A stretch of DNA of 64,000 bases, taken from assembly GCA_030447645.1 (NCBI GenBank), contig JAUJOM010000001.1, positions 48,001-112,000 on the forward strand, in the 5' to 3' direction. The translations under genes were made by a program, and so were the position numbers. The notes beneath the pieces are model-generated. The model was not told where the DNA came from. It ran no database searches and worked only from the letters and a program-made list of their open reading frames with translations. This stretch comes from Longimicrobiaceae bacterium (GTDB lineage: Bacteria > Gemmatimonadota > Gemmatimonadetes > Longimicrobiales > Longimicrobiaceae). Positions 50,810-59,174 of the stretch are shown here, one piece after another; the first letter of the stretch is position 1; each line of letters opens with the position of its first letter.

Positions 50810-51930
50810 CGGCCGGGCAGCAGCCGTGACGCCATCTCCACAACCCGCTCGGCTGCGCCGGGCGTGCCGAGAGCGCTTCGTACGCGCGCGAGCCCAGCAG
50901 TCATGGCGGCCCGTTCGGGAGATGCGGCATCAAACAACGGTACCAGAGCTTCCGCCAACGCCTGCGGGGTTGCTTCGTGCTGTAGCAGCTCGGGAGCGAC
51001 TCGCGCACCCGCGACCAAATTGGCAAGCGCGACGTGCGGCACTTTCACCAGTCGCCGGGCGATCGCATAGGTCAACGGGCTTGTGCGATACGCCACTACC
51101 AGGGGGGTGCCCGAGAGCGCGGCCTCCAAGGTCGTAGTTCCGGATTTTGCCAGGACCACAGATGCATGCTCGAGCAGACTCGCTGCTCCGGGAACCCGGG
51201 GCAATGTACTTTGTCGGTAGACATCGCCCGACAGATCACCGGCGGTGCCGACCACCGGCTGCACGTGGGGGAGCTGCGCAACCACCCTTGCCGCGGCGTT
51301 TTCAAAGAGGAGGAGATGGCGTTGCACCTCCTGCACGCGCGATCCGGGGAAGAGCGCTAGAATCGGCCGCTCCGGATCGAGTCCCCACTGCTGGGCCCAG
51401 CCCACGTGCGGCTCAGCCGTGGATTGCCCGTCCAGCAGGGGGTGCCCGACAAACTGCGCGCGCACGCCGGCGCCCTGGAGAAACGCTTCTTCAAAGGGCA
51501 GCACTACTGCGACCGCGGCCGCGTCGCGAGCAAGGGCCCGCATCCGGCCGGGGCGCCACGCCCAAACCTGGGGCGCAATGTACCAGAGGACCGGAATGCC
51601 GTCACGACGCGCATGGCGTGCCAGGCGGAGATTGAACCCCGGGTAGTCGATCGGAATGATGAGGTCGACGCGTTCACTCGCGAGTGCAGCGCGGACCGTG
51701 TGCTCAAGGCGGAGGATACGGTGGAGGTGCCGGACAACTTCCGTGAAGCCCATGATGGCGAGCTGCGACAGGTTGGCGAGAAGCTCCACGCCCTCGGCAG
51801 CCATGCGCGAGCCTCCCAGCCCGAGCAGCCGCACGCCCGGAAACTGCTTGCGCAGGGCGCGCGCGACAGCGGCCCCATGAAGATCCCCCGACGCTTCGCC
51901 GGCGGACAGGAACACCGTCGGCGCCTCCAT
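50806..51930 (-). CDS. lpxB: Lipid-A-disaccharide synthase
   Basis: A 374-residue GT19 enzyme that joins UDP-diacylglucosamine and lipid X. It begins VFLSAGEASGDLHGA, the family start, with MGFTEVVRHLHRI, IDYPGFNLRLA and YIAPQVWAWRPGR. The C-terminal domain has LALFPGSRVQEV and KSGTTTLEAAL. ATG start, four bases after the small ORF upstream. Confidence 0.95.
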   Translation of the reverse strand: MEAPTVFLSAGEASGDLHGAAVARALRKQFPGVRLLGLGGSRMAAEGVELLANLSQLAIMGFTEVVRHLHRILRLEHTVRAALASERVDLIIPIDYPGFNLRLARHARRDGIPVLWYIAPQVWAWRPGRMRALARDAAAVAVVLPFEEAFLQGAGVRAQFVGHPLLDGQSTAEPHVGWAQQWGLDPERPILALFPGSRVQEVQRHLLLFENAAARVVAQLPHVQPVVGTAGDLSGDVYRQSTLPRVPGAASLLEHASVVLAKSGTTTLEAALSGTPLVVAYRTSPLTYAIARRLVKVPHVALANLVAGARVAPELLQHEATPQALAEALVPLFDAASPERAAMTAGLARVRSALGTPGAAERVVEMASRLLPGR

Positions 51931-51934
51931 CGAC

Positions 51935-52057
51935 TCAGCCCCTGATCAACATCCAGACCGCCCCTATGACGACCAGCAGCATCAGGACGAGGCGGAATAG
52001 GGAAGGTGGTCGAACGTTGCGTCCACCGGGTATCGGTCCGGGGTTGGTCAGGACCAC
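51935..52057 (-). CDS. 40-residue single-helix membrane peptide between lpxB and the dehydrogenase
   Basis: A 40-codon frame fills the only gap between two tightly packed genes. It starts at GTG 52057 (or CTG 52051, overlapping the dehydrogenase stop as CTGA) and ends four bases before lpxB. The N-terminal half is polar and Pro/Gly-rich (TNPGPIPGGRNVRPP), followed by one hydrophobic helix LFRLVLMLLVVIGAVWMLI and a terminal Arg-Gly. It looks like a small inner-membrane protein with an N-in or N-out tail of 20 residues. I know no family. Position and spacing, not homology, are the evidence. Confidence 0.55.
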   Translation of the reverse strand: MVLTNPGPIPGGRNVRPPSLFRLVLMLLVVIGAVWMLIRG

Positions 52058-53019
52058 GATTCATCTATGCGCTCAAGAACATTCAACGCTACTGCCAGGG
52101 CGCGCCGGCCGTCGGCTCCAGTAGCCACGCCGTCGCCCGTGCCTCCCACAGCCGACACAAACGCCTCCAGCTCACCGCGTAGCGGCTCGCCTTCGGCACC
52201 CCGAATCTCGACGCGCTCCACGATCTGGTTGAGCGCCCCGGCTCCCGCTGTGAACTGCTCCAGATCCAAATCTTCCCGCACCCGGTAAAATTCGCCGGCA
52301 CCGCGGGCGAGATCGATGCTCAGGTATCCTGAGCGTTGAAAGAGGCGAATCTTGCGCATGCGCTCCGCGGATACCCGGCTGGCGGTGAGGTTCGCCACTG
52401 CGCCGCCCGCGAACCGGAGCCGTGCGTTGGCGATGTCGACGTTGGGTGTGAGCACGTGCACTCCGCCGGCATCCGTCGCCACAACATCACGGTTCATGAG
52501 ACTCAGAACCAGATCGATGTCGTGGATCATGAGATCCAGAACCACCGCGACATCGGCCCCACGAGGATTGAACTGCGCAAGACGGTGCGATTCAACGAAG
52601 CGGGGCTCGTCCAAAAAATCAGCGCAGGCGCGGATCGCTCCATTGAACCGCTCAACATGGCCAATCGCTACCAGCAGACCCCGGCGGGCGGCAGCCTCCA
52701 GGATACGGTCTGCTTCGGCAAGGGTCGGAGCGATCGGCTTTTCAATCAGCAGGTGTACGCCGCGATGAAGCGCGGCAAGTGCCACCTCCGCATGAGCGCT
52801 GGTGGGAACAGCGACGATCGCGGCCTCGACCTCGTGAAGCAGCTTGTCAAGATCACCAACCGCACGCGTACCAAGCTGGTCTGCAACCTCGGCAGCCCGG
52901 CGGTGATCGGTGTCGTGGATCCCGATCAGGCGTGCGTTCGGCAGATCGTGTGCGATTCGCGCGTGGTGATAGCCGAGACTGCCTACCCCGATGACGGCGA
53001 GCGGCAGCGGGGCCTTCAA
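52048..53019 (-). CDS. Gfo/Idh/MocA family oxidoreductase (GnnA-like position)
   Basis: A 323-residue NAD(P)-dependent sugar dehydrogenase. The N-terminal Rossmann fold starts LAVIGVGSLGYHHARIA; the EKPIAPT motif carries the conserved lysine and DLMIHDIDLVLSL the catalytic histidine region. It lies between lpxA and lpxB. In Acidithiobacillus ferrooxidans that position is held by GnnA (with GnnB), which oxidise and transaminate UDP-GlcNAc to make 3-amino lipid A. No aminotransferase is present here. TTG start overlapping lpxA. Confidence 0.88.
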   Translation of the reverse strand: MKAPLPLAVIGVGSLGYHHARIAHDLPNARLIGIHDTDHRRAAEVADQLGTRAVGDLDKLLHEVEAAIVAVPTSAHAEVALAALHRGVHLLIEKPIAPTLAEADRILEAAARRGLLVAIGHVERFNGAIRACADFLDEPRFVESHRLAQFNPRGADVAVVLDLMIHDIDLVLSLMNRDVVATDAGGVHVLTPNVDIANARLRFAGGAVANLTASRVSAERMRKIRLFQRSGYLSIDLARGAGEFYRVREDLDLEQFTAGAGALNQIVERVEIRGAEGEPLRGELEAFVSAVGGTGDGVATGADGRRALAVALNVLERIDESWS

Positions 53020-53795
53020 AGGGTGACCCCGCGCTGGCTCTGCTCGAAGAAGCCGAGAAATATTTCCACCTCCGGAAGCGCCCGAAGTTCATCGCGGGCG
53101 CGGGCGAGCGCCTGGCTTATATTGTGCTCGGAGGCATAGAAGAGCTTGTAGGCACGCTTCAACTCGCGGCGCACCTCTTCGCTAAACCCGCGGCGCTGCA
53201 ATCCCACTGAGTTAAGCCCATACAGCTGCATGGGGCTACCGGCAACCTTGACGAAGGGGGGCACATCCTTGGCGACCCGGCTCGCCCCGCCAACGAACGC
53301 GTGCGCGCCGATGCGCACGAACTGGTGAATGGGTGTCAAGCCGCCTACGATCGCCCAGTTCTGGATTACCACGTGCCCGCCCATGGTCACTGAATTGGCG
53401 AGGATTACATGGTCGCCGATGTGGCAGTCGTGGGCCACGTGAACGTACGCCATCAGCAGGCAGTCACTTCCTACCGAGGTGACGGAGCTGGCGCTTGTAC
53501 CACGATTGAGGGTCGCGTATTCCCTGATTGTGGTCCGATCCCCCACGACCAGCCGTGTTGGCTCGCCGGCGTACTTGAGGTCTTGCGGATCGGTGCCAAG
53601 CACTGCTCCCTTCGCGATGACGCAATCCGCTCCAACGGCGGTGTCACGCTCGATCAGTACGTGCGAGGCGATTCGTGTTCTCGCGCCAACTTCAACGCCG
53701 GGGCCGATCACGGTGTAGGGGCCAACCGAAACGTCCGGCTCCAGCACGGCCGTTTCATCAATAATCGCGGTCGGGTGCACACCGGGTGCCGTCAT
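53016..53795 (-). CDS. lpxA: UDP-N-acetylglucosamine acyltransferase
   Basis: A 259-residue left-handed beta-helix enzyme for the first step of lipid A synthesis. Hexapeptide repeats start at GVHPTAIIDETAVLEPDV. The catalytic histidine is in YVHVAHDCHIGDH; GGLTPIHQFVRIGAHAFVGG and the C-terminal helical domain (NSVGLQRRGFSEE) follow. ATG 53795 fits the family start; a GTG at 53822 would overlap lpxC-fabZ. Confidence 0.95.
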   Translation of the reverse strand: MTAPGVHPTAIIDETAVLEPDVSVGPYTVIGPGVEVGARTRIASHVLIERDTAVGADCVIAKGAVLGTDPQDLKYAGEPTRLVVGDRTTIREYATLNRGTSASSVTSVGSDCLLMAYVHVAHDCHIGDHVILANSVTMGGHVVIQNWAIVGGLTPIHQFVRIGAHAFVGGASRVAKDVPPFVKVAGSPMQLYGLNSVGLQRRGFSEEVRRELKRAYKLFYASEHNISQALARARDELRALPEVEIFLGFFEQSQRGVTL

Positions 53796-53805
53796 CCCTA
53801 TCACT

Positions 53806-55095
53806 TCAGCGATCAACGACACGCGCCATCATCTCCGCTTCGGCGACCACTTGGCCATCAACTGTTCCCACGCCACGCATACGGCAGGTCTTACCCCGAA
53901 TCTGCAGCACTTCCAGTTCGAAGCGAATCTGGTCACCAGGAATAACGGGCCGCCGCCACTTGACATGGTCGAGGGACATGAAATAGACGATCTGCTCCTC
54001 CGGATTTTCGATCGTGTCCATCATCAGCAGACCGCCCACCTGCGCCATCGCTTCGATGATCAAGACACCAGGCATTATCGGGTGCCCGGGAAAGTGGCCC
54101 ACGAAAAACGGCTCGTTGATCGTGACATTCTTGAGCCCGACGATCCGTTTGCCTTCCTCATACTCGACGACACGGTCAACCAGAAGAAACGGGTACCGAT
54201 GCGGAAGGTACTGGAGAATCTGCTGGATGCTGAGGATCGGCCGAGCCAGCGCCTGTTTTTCTGCACGGGCAATCAGCTCGCGTGCCAACGCGACGTTGGC
54301 ATGATGCCCCGGACGCTCCGCGACGACGTGAGCCGACAGACGGCCACCTACCAGGGCGAGGTCGCCCACTAGATCAAGTGTCTTGTGGCGCACGAATTCG
54401 TCCGGGAAGCGGAGTGTGGCGCCAAATGCAAGCCCATCTGCGTCGAGGACCACAGCGTTCTCTGTCGTCCCTCCTTGAGCGAGCCCCCGCTCCCGGATGA
54501 CGTGCACCTCATCGATAGGGCAAAACGTTCGCGCGGGCGCAATCTCCCGTCCGAAGCTGTCCGGATTGATCGGAAAGCTGGCGTACTGGCGACCAATCAG
54601 GGGGTGGTCGAACTCGATCGTGGTTGAAACCTGCAGACTGCCGGCCGGTGCAACCACGAAGCTACTGCCACCTGCGGCGAAAGAAAACGCCGAATCCGGC
54701 GCGAGCATCTTTGCCGGTCCATCCTGCTCGTGGACGCCCACCTGCTGGATAAGCACGTGGAAAGCCTCGGCGCTTCCGTCCAGCGCGGGCGGTTCGCCGG
54801 CGTCGAGATCCACAAGCAGATTGTCGACGTGGTTTGCGGAGACCGCCGCCAGCAGGTGCTCAACCGTGTGAACCCGGGCGTCGCCCAGGCCGAGAGTCGT
54901 CCCCCGGTCGGTGGCAACGACGTGCGCCACGTGAGCAGGAATTTCCTGGCTCCCGGACAAATCGGTTCGCCGAAACACCACTCCGGTCCCCACCGCGGCA
55001 GGCAGGCAGCGCATGCGGACGGCGGCGCCCGTATGCAATCCGACTCCACTGATTTCAAAAGCGGAGGCAACTGTCTGCTGCCGCGGTGTGGTCAT
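53806..55095 (-). CDS. lpxC: LpxC-FabZ fusion: UDP-3-O-acyl-GlcNAc deacetylase / 3-hydroxyacyl-ACP dehydratase
   Basis: 429 residues. LpxC occupies about 1-285: zinc ligands His80 (TVEH), His237 and Asp241 ([12 protein letters not shown]), with the catalytic His264/265 in [10 protein letters not shown]. FabZ occupies about 288-429: [14 protein letters not shown], catalytic His334 in [14 protein letters not shown] and Glu348 in [11 protein letters not shown]. One polypeptide holds the committed deacetylase of lipid A and the dehydratase that competes for the same 3-hydroxyacyl-ACP pool. The fusion is known in Bacteroidetes and relatives. It overlaps lpxD as ATGA. Confidence 0.96.
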   Translation of the reverse strand: MTTPRQQTVASAFEISGVGLHTGAAVRMRCLPAAVGTGVVFRRTDLSGSQEIPAHVAHVVATDRGTTLGLGDARVHTVEHLLAAVSANHVDNLLVDLDAGEPPALDGSAEAFHVLIQQVGVHEQDGPAKMLAPDSAFSFAAGGSSFVVAPAGSLQVSTTIEFDHPLIGRQYASFPINPDSFGREIAPARTFCPIDEVHVIRERGLAQGGTTENAVVLDADGLAFGATLRFPDEFVRHKTLDLVGDLALVGGRLSAHVVAERPGHHANVALARELIARAEKQALARPILSIQQILQYLPHRYPFLLVDRVVEYEEGKRIVGLKNVTINEPFFVGHFPGHPIMPGVLIIEAMAQVGGLLMMDTIENPEEQIVYFMSLDHVKWRRPVIPGDQIRFELEVLQIRGKTCRMRGVGTVDGQVVAEAEMMARVVDR

Positions 55096-56126
55096 GGTGT
55101 TTTGTTCGGAAAAACCGCTCGTTCGATACGTCCGATGCGCTCCATCAAACCAGGAAGTCGCTGCAGCGCGGCGCTTGCCCGCATCGCCTCCTTGTGCGGG
55201 CGGGCAGGATAGCCGGACACGGTGCTTCCCGGAGCCACGTCGCCGATCACACCTGCCTGCGCACCCACTTTCGCGCCTGCGCCGACAGTGATGTGGCCCA
55301 CGATCCCGACCTGTCCCCCGATCACCGCCCCATCGTCGATCGTCGTGCTGCCGGAAATCCCCACCTGGGAGACGATGATCACATGGCGCCCAAGCCGGCA
55401 GTTGTGTCCGATCTGCACCAGATTATCAATCTTTGTGCCTCGACCCACGGTCGTGTCGCCGATCGAGCCCCGGTCAATCGTGGTATTCGCGCCGATCTCA
55501 ACATCGTCCTCGATAACGCACCCACCGACCTGCGGGATTTTCCGGTGTTGACCATCCATCCACGCATGTCCAAAGCCGTCAGAACCGAGCCGCGCTCCGG
55601 AGCGCACCAAGCAGCGGGCACCTATGCGCACACCTGGGTACAGCGTAACGTGCGGGTGAATCACCGTCGCTGACCCAACTTCGCACCCCCGACTGATCAT
55701 CACATGCGCGCCGATGCGAACGTCGTCACCGAGGTGGCTCCCCTCTTCGACCACAGTGTATGCCCCGATTGCTACGCGGTTGCCGAGCACCACTCCTCCC
55801 TCCAGGACCGCGGTCGGATGAACACTCGGTTCGACTTTGGGCTCGGGGTACAGCACCGGTAGCAGCTGGGTCAGCGCTACGTGTGGGTCCGGGACCACGA
55901 CCCGGGCTACAGCACCCGGCACCTCCCGAGACAGCGACTCCGACACCAATACCGCAGCCGCTTTCGTAGCGTGAACATAGGAGAGGTACCGGTGGCCGGC
56001 AACCAAGGACAGCTCCTCCGGTCCTGCCGTGTCGAGTGGGGCAACGCCTCGCACTCTGATCTCCGGGTCGCCGCTAAGTTGGCCCCCTGTGATGCGGCTC
56101 ACCTGTGTCAGTGAGAAAAAAGGCAT
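55092..56126 (-). CDS. lpxD: UDP-3-O-(3-hydroxyacyl)glucosamine N-acyltransferase
   Basis: 344-residue LpxD. The N-terminal uridine-binding domain (about 1-100) is followed by hexapeptide repeats (VHPTAVLEGGVVLGNRVAIG) and a catalytic His in VQIGHNCRLGRHVII. C-terminal helix DLMERIGRIERAVF-like (LPGLMERIGRIERAV). It is 72 bases after ompH/skp, and a hairpin with a T-run lies in that gap. Confidence 0.95.
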   Translation of the reverse strand: MPFFSLTQVSRITGGQLSGDPEIRVRGVAPLDTAGPEELSLVAGHRYLSYVHATKAAAVLVSESLSREVPGAVARVVVPDPHVALTQLLPVLYPEPKVEPSVHPTAVLEGGVVLGNRVAIGAYTVVEEGSHLGDDVRIGAHVMISRGCEVGSATVIHPHVTLYPGVRIGARCLVRSGARLGSDGFGHAWMDGQHRKIPQVGGCVIEDDVEIGANTTIDRGSIGDTTVGRGTKIDNLVQIGHNCRLGRHVIIVSQVGISGSTTIDDGAVIGGQVGIVGHITVGAGAKVGAQAGVIGDVAPGSTVSGYPARPHKEAMRASAALQRLPGLMERIGRIERAVFPNKTP

Positions 56127-56139
56127 GGCTCCGAGAAAT

Positions 56140-56177
56140 GAAAAGGGTGCCCGCCGGCTAGAAAGACGGGGGCACCC
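56140..56177 (-). terminator. Intrinsic terminator-like hairpin between ompH and lpxD
   Basis: Reading the minus strand, GGGTGCCCCCG, a loop of about ten bases, then CGGCGGGCACCC and TTTTC. An eight-pair core stem (GGGTGCCC with GGGCACCC) is followed by four T. It comes about 22 bases after the ompH stop and 14 bases before the lpxD ATG, so it probably lowers lpx expression relative to bamA-ompH or marks an operon boundary. Confidence 0.6.
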
Positions 56178-56198
56178 AGGGTGCTCGGCTGGGAACGC

Positions 56199-56720
56199 TT
56201 ACCGGCCTGCTGGCCGCCGCAGTCGCTCGAGAACTCGCGTAGTCAGATCCAACGCGGGATCGGCAGTAGCCAGGACGGCTGCATCAAAGATCATGGCGTA
56301 GCTGCCTTCCTTACGCACAGCTTCTACCGCGTCGTTGATCCGCTGGTTGATAGGGCCAAACAACTCCGCTTCGCGCCGCTGCATGGTCTGTTCAAGCTGT
56401 GCGACGCGCTGCTGCGCCGTAGTCAACTTCTGCTGAAATTCCTGCTCTCTCTGCTGACGCACCGTAGCCGACAAATTCGCCTGCTGGCGCTGGAAGTCAC
56501 CTTCCAGGCGCTGCAGCTCGCGGCTGAGGGAGTCAACCTGCGTACGGGAGCGCGTCACCTCGCCTTCAAGAGTCTTGCGGGCCTCGGCTACGCCGGGAGC
56601 TTCCGCCCGAATGCGCTGCGAGTTGATCCACCCAAGTTTCGGCGCCTGCTGTGCCGAGGCGCTGGCGAAGAAGCCGAGGGAGAGTGCAAGTGCGACAGCA
56701 TACTTACCAAAGTGCTTCAT
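56199..56720 (-). CDS. ompH: OmpH/Skp family periplasmic chaperone
   Basis: A 173-residue secreted protein, signal peptide ending ASAQQ. The mature start APKLGWINSQRIRAEAPG matches the Skp/OmpH beta-core, followed by a long Gln/Glu/Arg coiled coil (about 45-140), the two tentacles that hold unfolded outer-membrane proteins. The final ADPALDLTTRVLERL returns to the core. It follows bamA, as in E. coli. Confidence 0.92.
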   Translation of the reverse strand: MKHFGKYAVALALSLGFFASASAQQAPKLGWINSQRIRAEAPGVAEARKTLEGEVTRSRTQVDSLSRELQRLEGDFQRQQANLSATVRQQREQEFQQKLTTAQQRVAQLEQTMQRREAELFGPINQRINDAVEAVRKEGSYAMIFDAAVLATADPALDLTTRVLERLRRPAGR

Positions 56721-56741
56721 GTAGTTTTCTCCTGGTTTGTT

Positions 56742-59174
56742 CTAGAATCCCTGCCCGAACTTGAAATGGAACTGCCAGCCCGGCTGGGTCTTGTCGAACC
56801 CGTACGCGTAATCCAGCCCGATCGGTCCGAACGGCGTCACGACGGTGGCGCCGATACCCAGTCCCCGGTAAAGGCGCGTCGGGTCGATGTACCTGGCCTG
56901 CCTCCAGACGTTCCCGGCATCACCAAAGAGCGATACGGAAAGATTGTCGTTGATCCGCACCGCGTACTCGGAGCTGACCACCAGGAACGCATCGCCGAGC
57001 CGCTGCCCGCTGGCGAAATTGGCATTCCGCGGTACATAGCCAAACGGCGTGATCGTCGACTCCTCATACCCGCGCAGCGTCTGCCCGAAGGTAGTCCCGC
57101 CGAGGAAGAACCGTTCGAATGGGAAGCGGGACGCATCACCGAAAATCGATCCTGCCCGCGCCTGGAGGCCGAGGGCGAAGCGGATGGGGCGCTGCCCTGG
57201 CTGTCCGCCGCCGAGTTGCCCCACCGGTATCCACCATTCCATCTCGGTGGTCGCCTTCTGGAAATTCCCGTCGCCGCCGAGCGGGCCACCGGTCTGCGCA
57301 GTGGAGATCGAGTGCCGCGTCCCGCCGCTCGGGAAAAGCGGGTGGTTGCGTGTATCCCGCGACAAACCCAGCGACAGCGTGCTTGCCGTCGCACTCGGCA
57401 AGCAGAAGATAGACCCGGTGTCCGCGCAATCTTCGTTCACCGCCCGGTAACTGGTGCGCGACAGTGAGTAACCCACGAACGCACGACTCCACCGCAGGTT
57501 CGGGAGAGGCACTCCGAGCTGAAGCGAGGCCCCGGTCCTTACCCGCCGTCCGTCGTTGAACGGCGAGTACCGGTCCGACGTATGGAAGAGCGAGGTACTC
57601 CCGGAGTTGCGGCTGCCGAAGAGCGCGGGGTCCGTGTACGACGCCTCGAACGTGTTCCGCCCCGGACCGTACTCGGCGCGCAGGCTCGCCTGCTTGCCCT
57701 GCCCGAAAAGGTTCGGCTCGGTGAACCCAAGGAAGCCGGAGATACCGCCACCACGACCCGCGACGCTGCCCCCGATGGAGGTACCGAAGTTGATGTTCCC
57801 CGTCTGCTTTTCCTTGATGTGGAACGTAATGTCGACCGTCCCGGCCTCGGCGTCAGGGTTGATGTCGGGCGTCGGCATCGGCGTCTCAAAGAAACCGAGT
57901 GCCCCGATGCTCTGGTAGCTCTGGATCAGCCGCTCCTCGTTGTAAACGTCGCCCGGGAAGACCACCAGCCGGTCCCGAATCACCGATTCGTGAGTAGTCT
58001 GGTTGCCCACGATCGCCACATTCCGGATATAGAACGGCTGCCGCTCCGAGATTGCCCAGGTGACATCTACACGAGGCTGCTCGCGTGGGCTCGTCGCTGG
58101 CACCCGCTTCAACACGGGTTCTACCTGTGCGTACAAATAACCCTCATTCTTGTACAGCTGCTGCACTTGCTGGATCGCGCTGTTCAGCGCCACACGGTCA
58201 AACACCTCGCCCCGTTCACGCTCCCCGGCTCTCCCGAAAGGCAGCCCCAGGACCGTACGGGATTCAGATGTGAAGTAGCGGGCGAGCTGCTCCGAAGGGA
58301 AACGACTGTTGCCGGCGACGGTGAACTCGCCCAACCGATACTGCGGTCCCTCGGCGACTGTAACCTGAAGCCGGGCCTTGCCACTCTCGGGATCAATGAT
58401 CAACGTGTCCGAGACCACGGCAAAGTCGATATATCCCCGCTCAGCATAAAAGTCCGGCAAACGCTTCTGGAGATCGATGCGGAAGATTTCACGGTCGAAA
58501 CGCCCTGGCCGGAGCCACAAAAAACCCTCCCGCTTCGTATTCATGGCACTGCGGAGTGCAGCGTCTGGGAACGCCTGATTGCCGCGGAACTCAATGTCAG
58601 CGATGGCCAGCCGGTTCCCCTCCCGTACATCGAACGTCAGCTGGTAGGTGCCGGTCCGGCCGGCAACCGGTGTAAGCACGGTGTCAACCGACTGCACCTG
58701 CACGCCCTGACGCGCGAGCAGATCGCGAATCATGCTTTCCGTACGCAGCACCACGTCCGGGTCGAGCGGCCGGTTATCCTCCAGCTTCAGAGTGTCCCGA
58801 ACCGTCTTGGGGTTCACCCGCTCCAGGCCACGGAAGCCATAGCTCGCAATCAGCGGGCGCTCTTCAACGTCGATGATGAGCGCGAACCGGCGACCCGGCT
58901 CCCCCTCGCCAAGCACCTGCACCGTTGAGTAGCTGCCCGTGTTCATCAAACGACGGATCGCCTGTTGCACGTCCGCCGCACTGATGTTGGTCCGCGGCTG
59001 CAGACCCGAGCCGCCCCGTATGGTACCTTCGGGTATGCGCTGGTTCCCACGTACCATTACCGTGTCTACCCGTACGCCACCCGGCGCACTCTGCTGGCTC
59101 GAAACCGGGGCGGCATTGACCAACGCCACCCCGATGCCGACCAGCATTACCCAACCCGTCAACGTTCTTTTCAT
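56742..59174 (-). CDS. bamA: Outer-membrane assembly protein BamA
   Basis: 810 residues. Signal peptide to about 27, then five POTRA-like domains (about 30-430; for example VDTVMVRGNQRIPEGTI and YIRNVAIVGNQTTHESVI). The 16-stranded Omp85 barrel has FERFFLGGTTFGQTLRGYE (the conserved RGF/Y-type loop) and ends FHFKFGQGF with the terminal Phe. It is the catalytic core of the BAM machine. ATG overlaps the clpC stop (ATGA). Confidence 0.96.
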   Translation of the reverse strand: MKRTLTGWVMLVGIGVALVNAAPVSSQQSAPGGVRVDTVMVRGNQRIPEGTIRGGSGLQPRTNISAADVQQAIRRLMNTGSYSTVQVLGEGEPGRRFALIIDVEERPLIASYGFRGLERVNPKTVRDTLKLEDNRPLDPDVVLRTESMIRDLLARQGVQVQSVDTVLTPVAGRTGTYQLTFDVREGNRLAIADIEFRGNQAFPDAALRSAMNTKREGFLWLRPGRFDREIFRIDLQKRLPDFYAERGYIDFAVVSDTLIIDPESGKARLQVTVAEGPQYRLGEFTVAGNSRFPSEQLARYFTSESRTVLGLPFGRAGERERGEVFDRVALNSAIQQVQQLYKNEGYLYAQVEPVLKRVPATSPREQPRVDVTWAISERQPFYIRNVAIVGNQTTHESVIRDRLVVFPGDVYNEERLIQSYQSIGALGFFETPMPTPDINPDAEAGTVDITFHIKEKQTGNINFGTSIGGSVAGRGGGISGFLGFTEPNLFGQGKQASLRAEYGPGRNTFEASYTDPALFGSRNSGSTSLFHTSDRYSPFNDGRRVRTGASLQLGVPLPNLRWSRAFVGYSLSRTSYRAVNEDCADTGSIFCLPSATASTLSLGLSRDTRNHPLFPSGGTRHSISTAQTGGPLGGDGNFQKATTEMEWWIPVGQLGGGQPGQRPIRFALGLQARAGSIFGDASRFPFERFFLGGTTFGQTLRGYEESTITPFGYVPRNANFASGQRLGDAFLVVSSEYAVRINDNLSVSLFGDAGNVWRQARYIDPTRLYRGLGIGATVVTPFGPIGLDYAYGFDKTQPGWQFHFKFGQGF

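Noticed and set aside
56181..58928. Two long plus-strand open frames (56181-57467 and 57582-58928) opposite bamA/ompH
   Set aside because: They are antisense to clearly conserved genes; their translations are Arg/His/Leu-rich with no motif, as expected for a GC-rich antisense frame.
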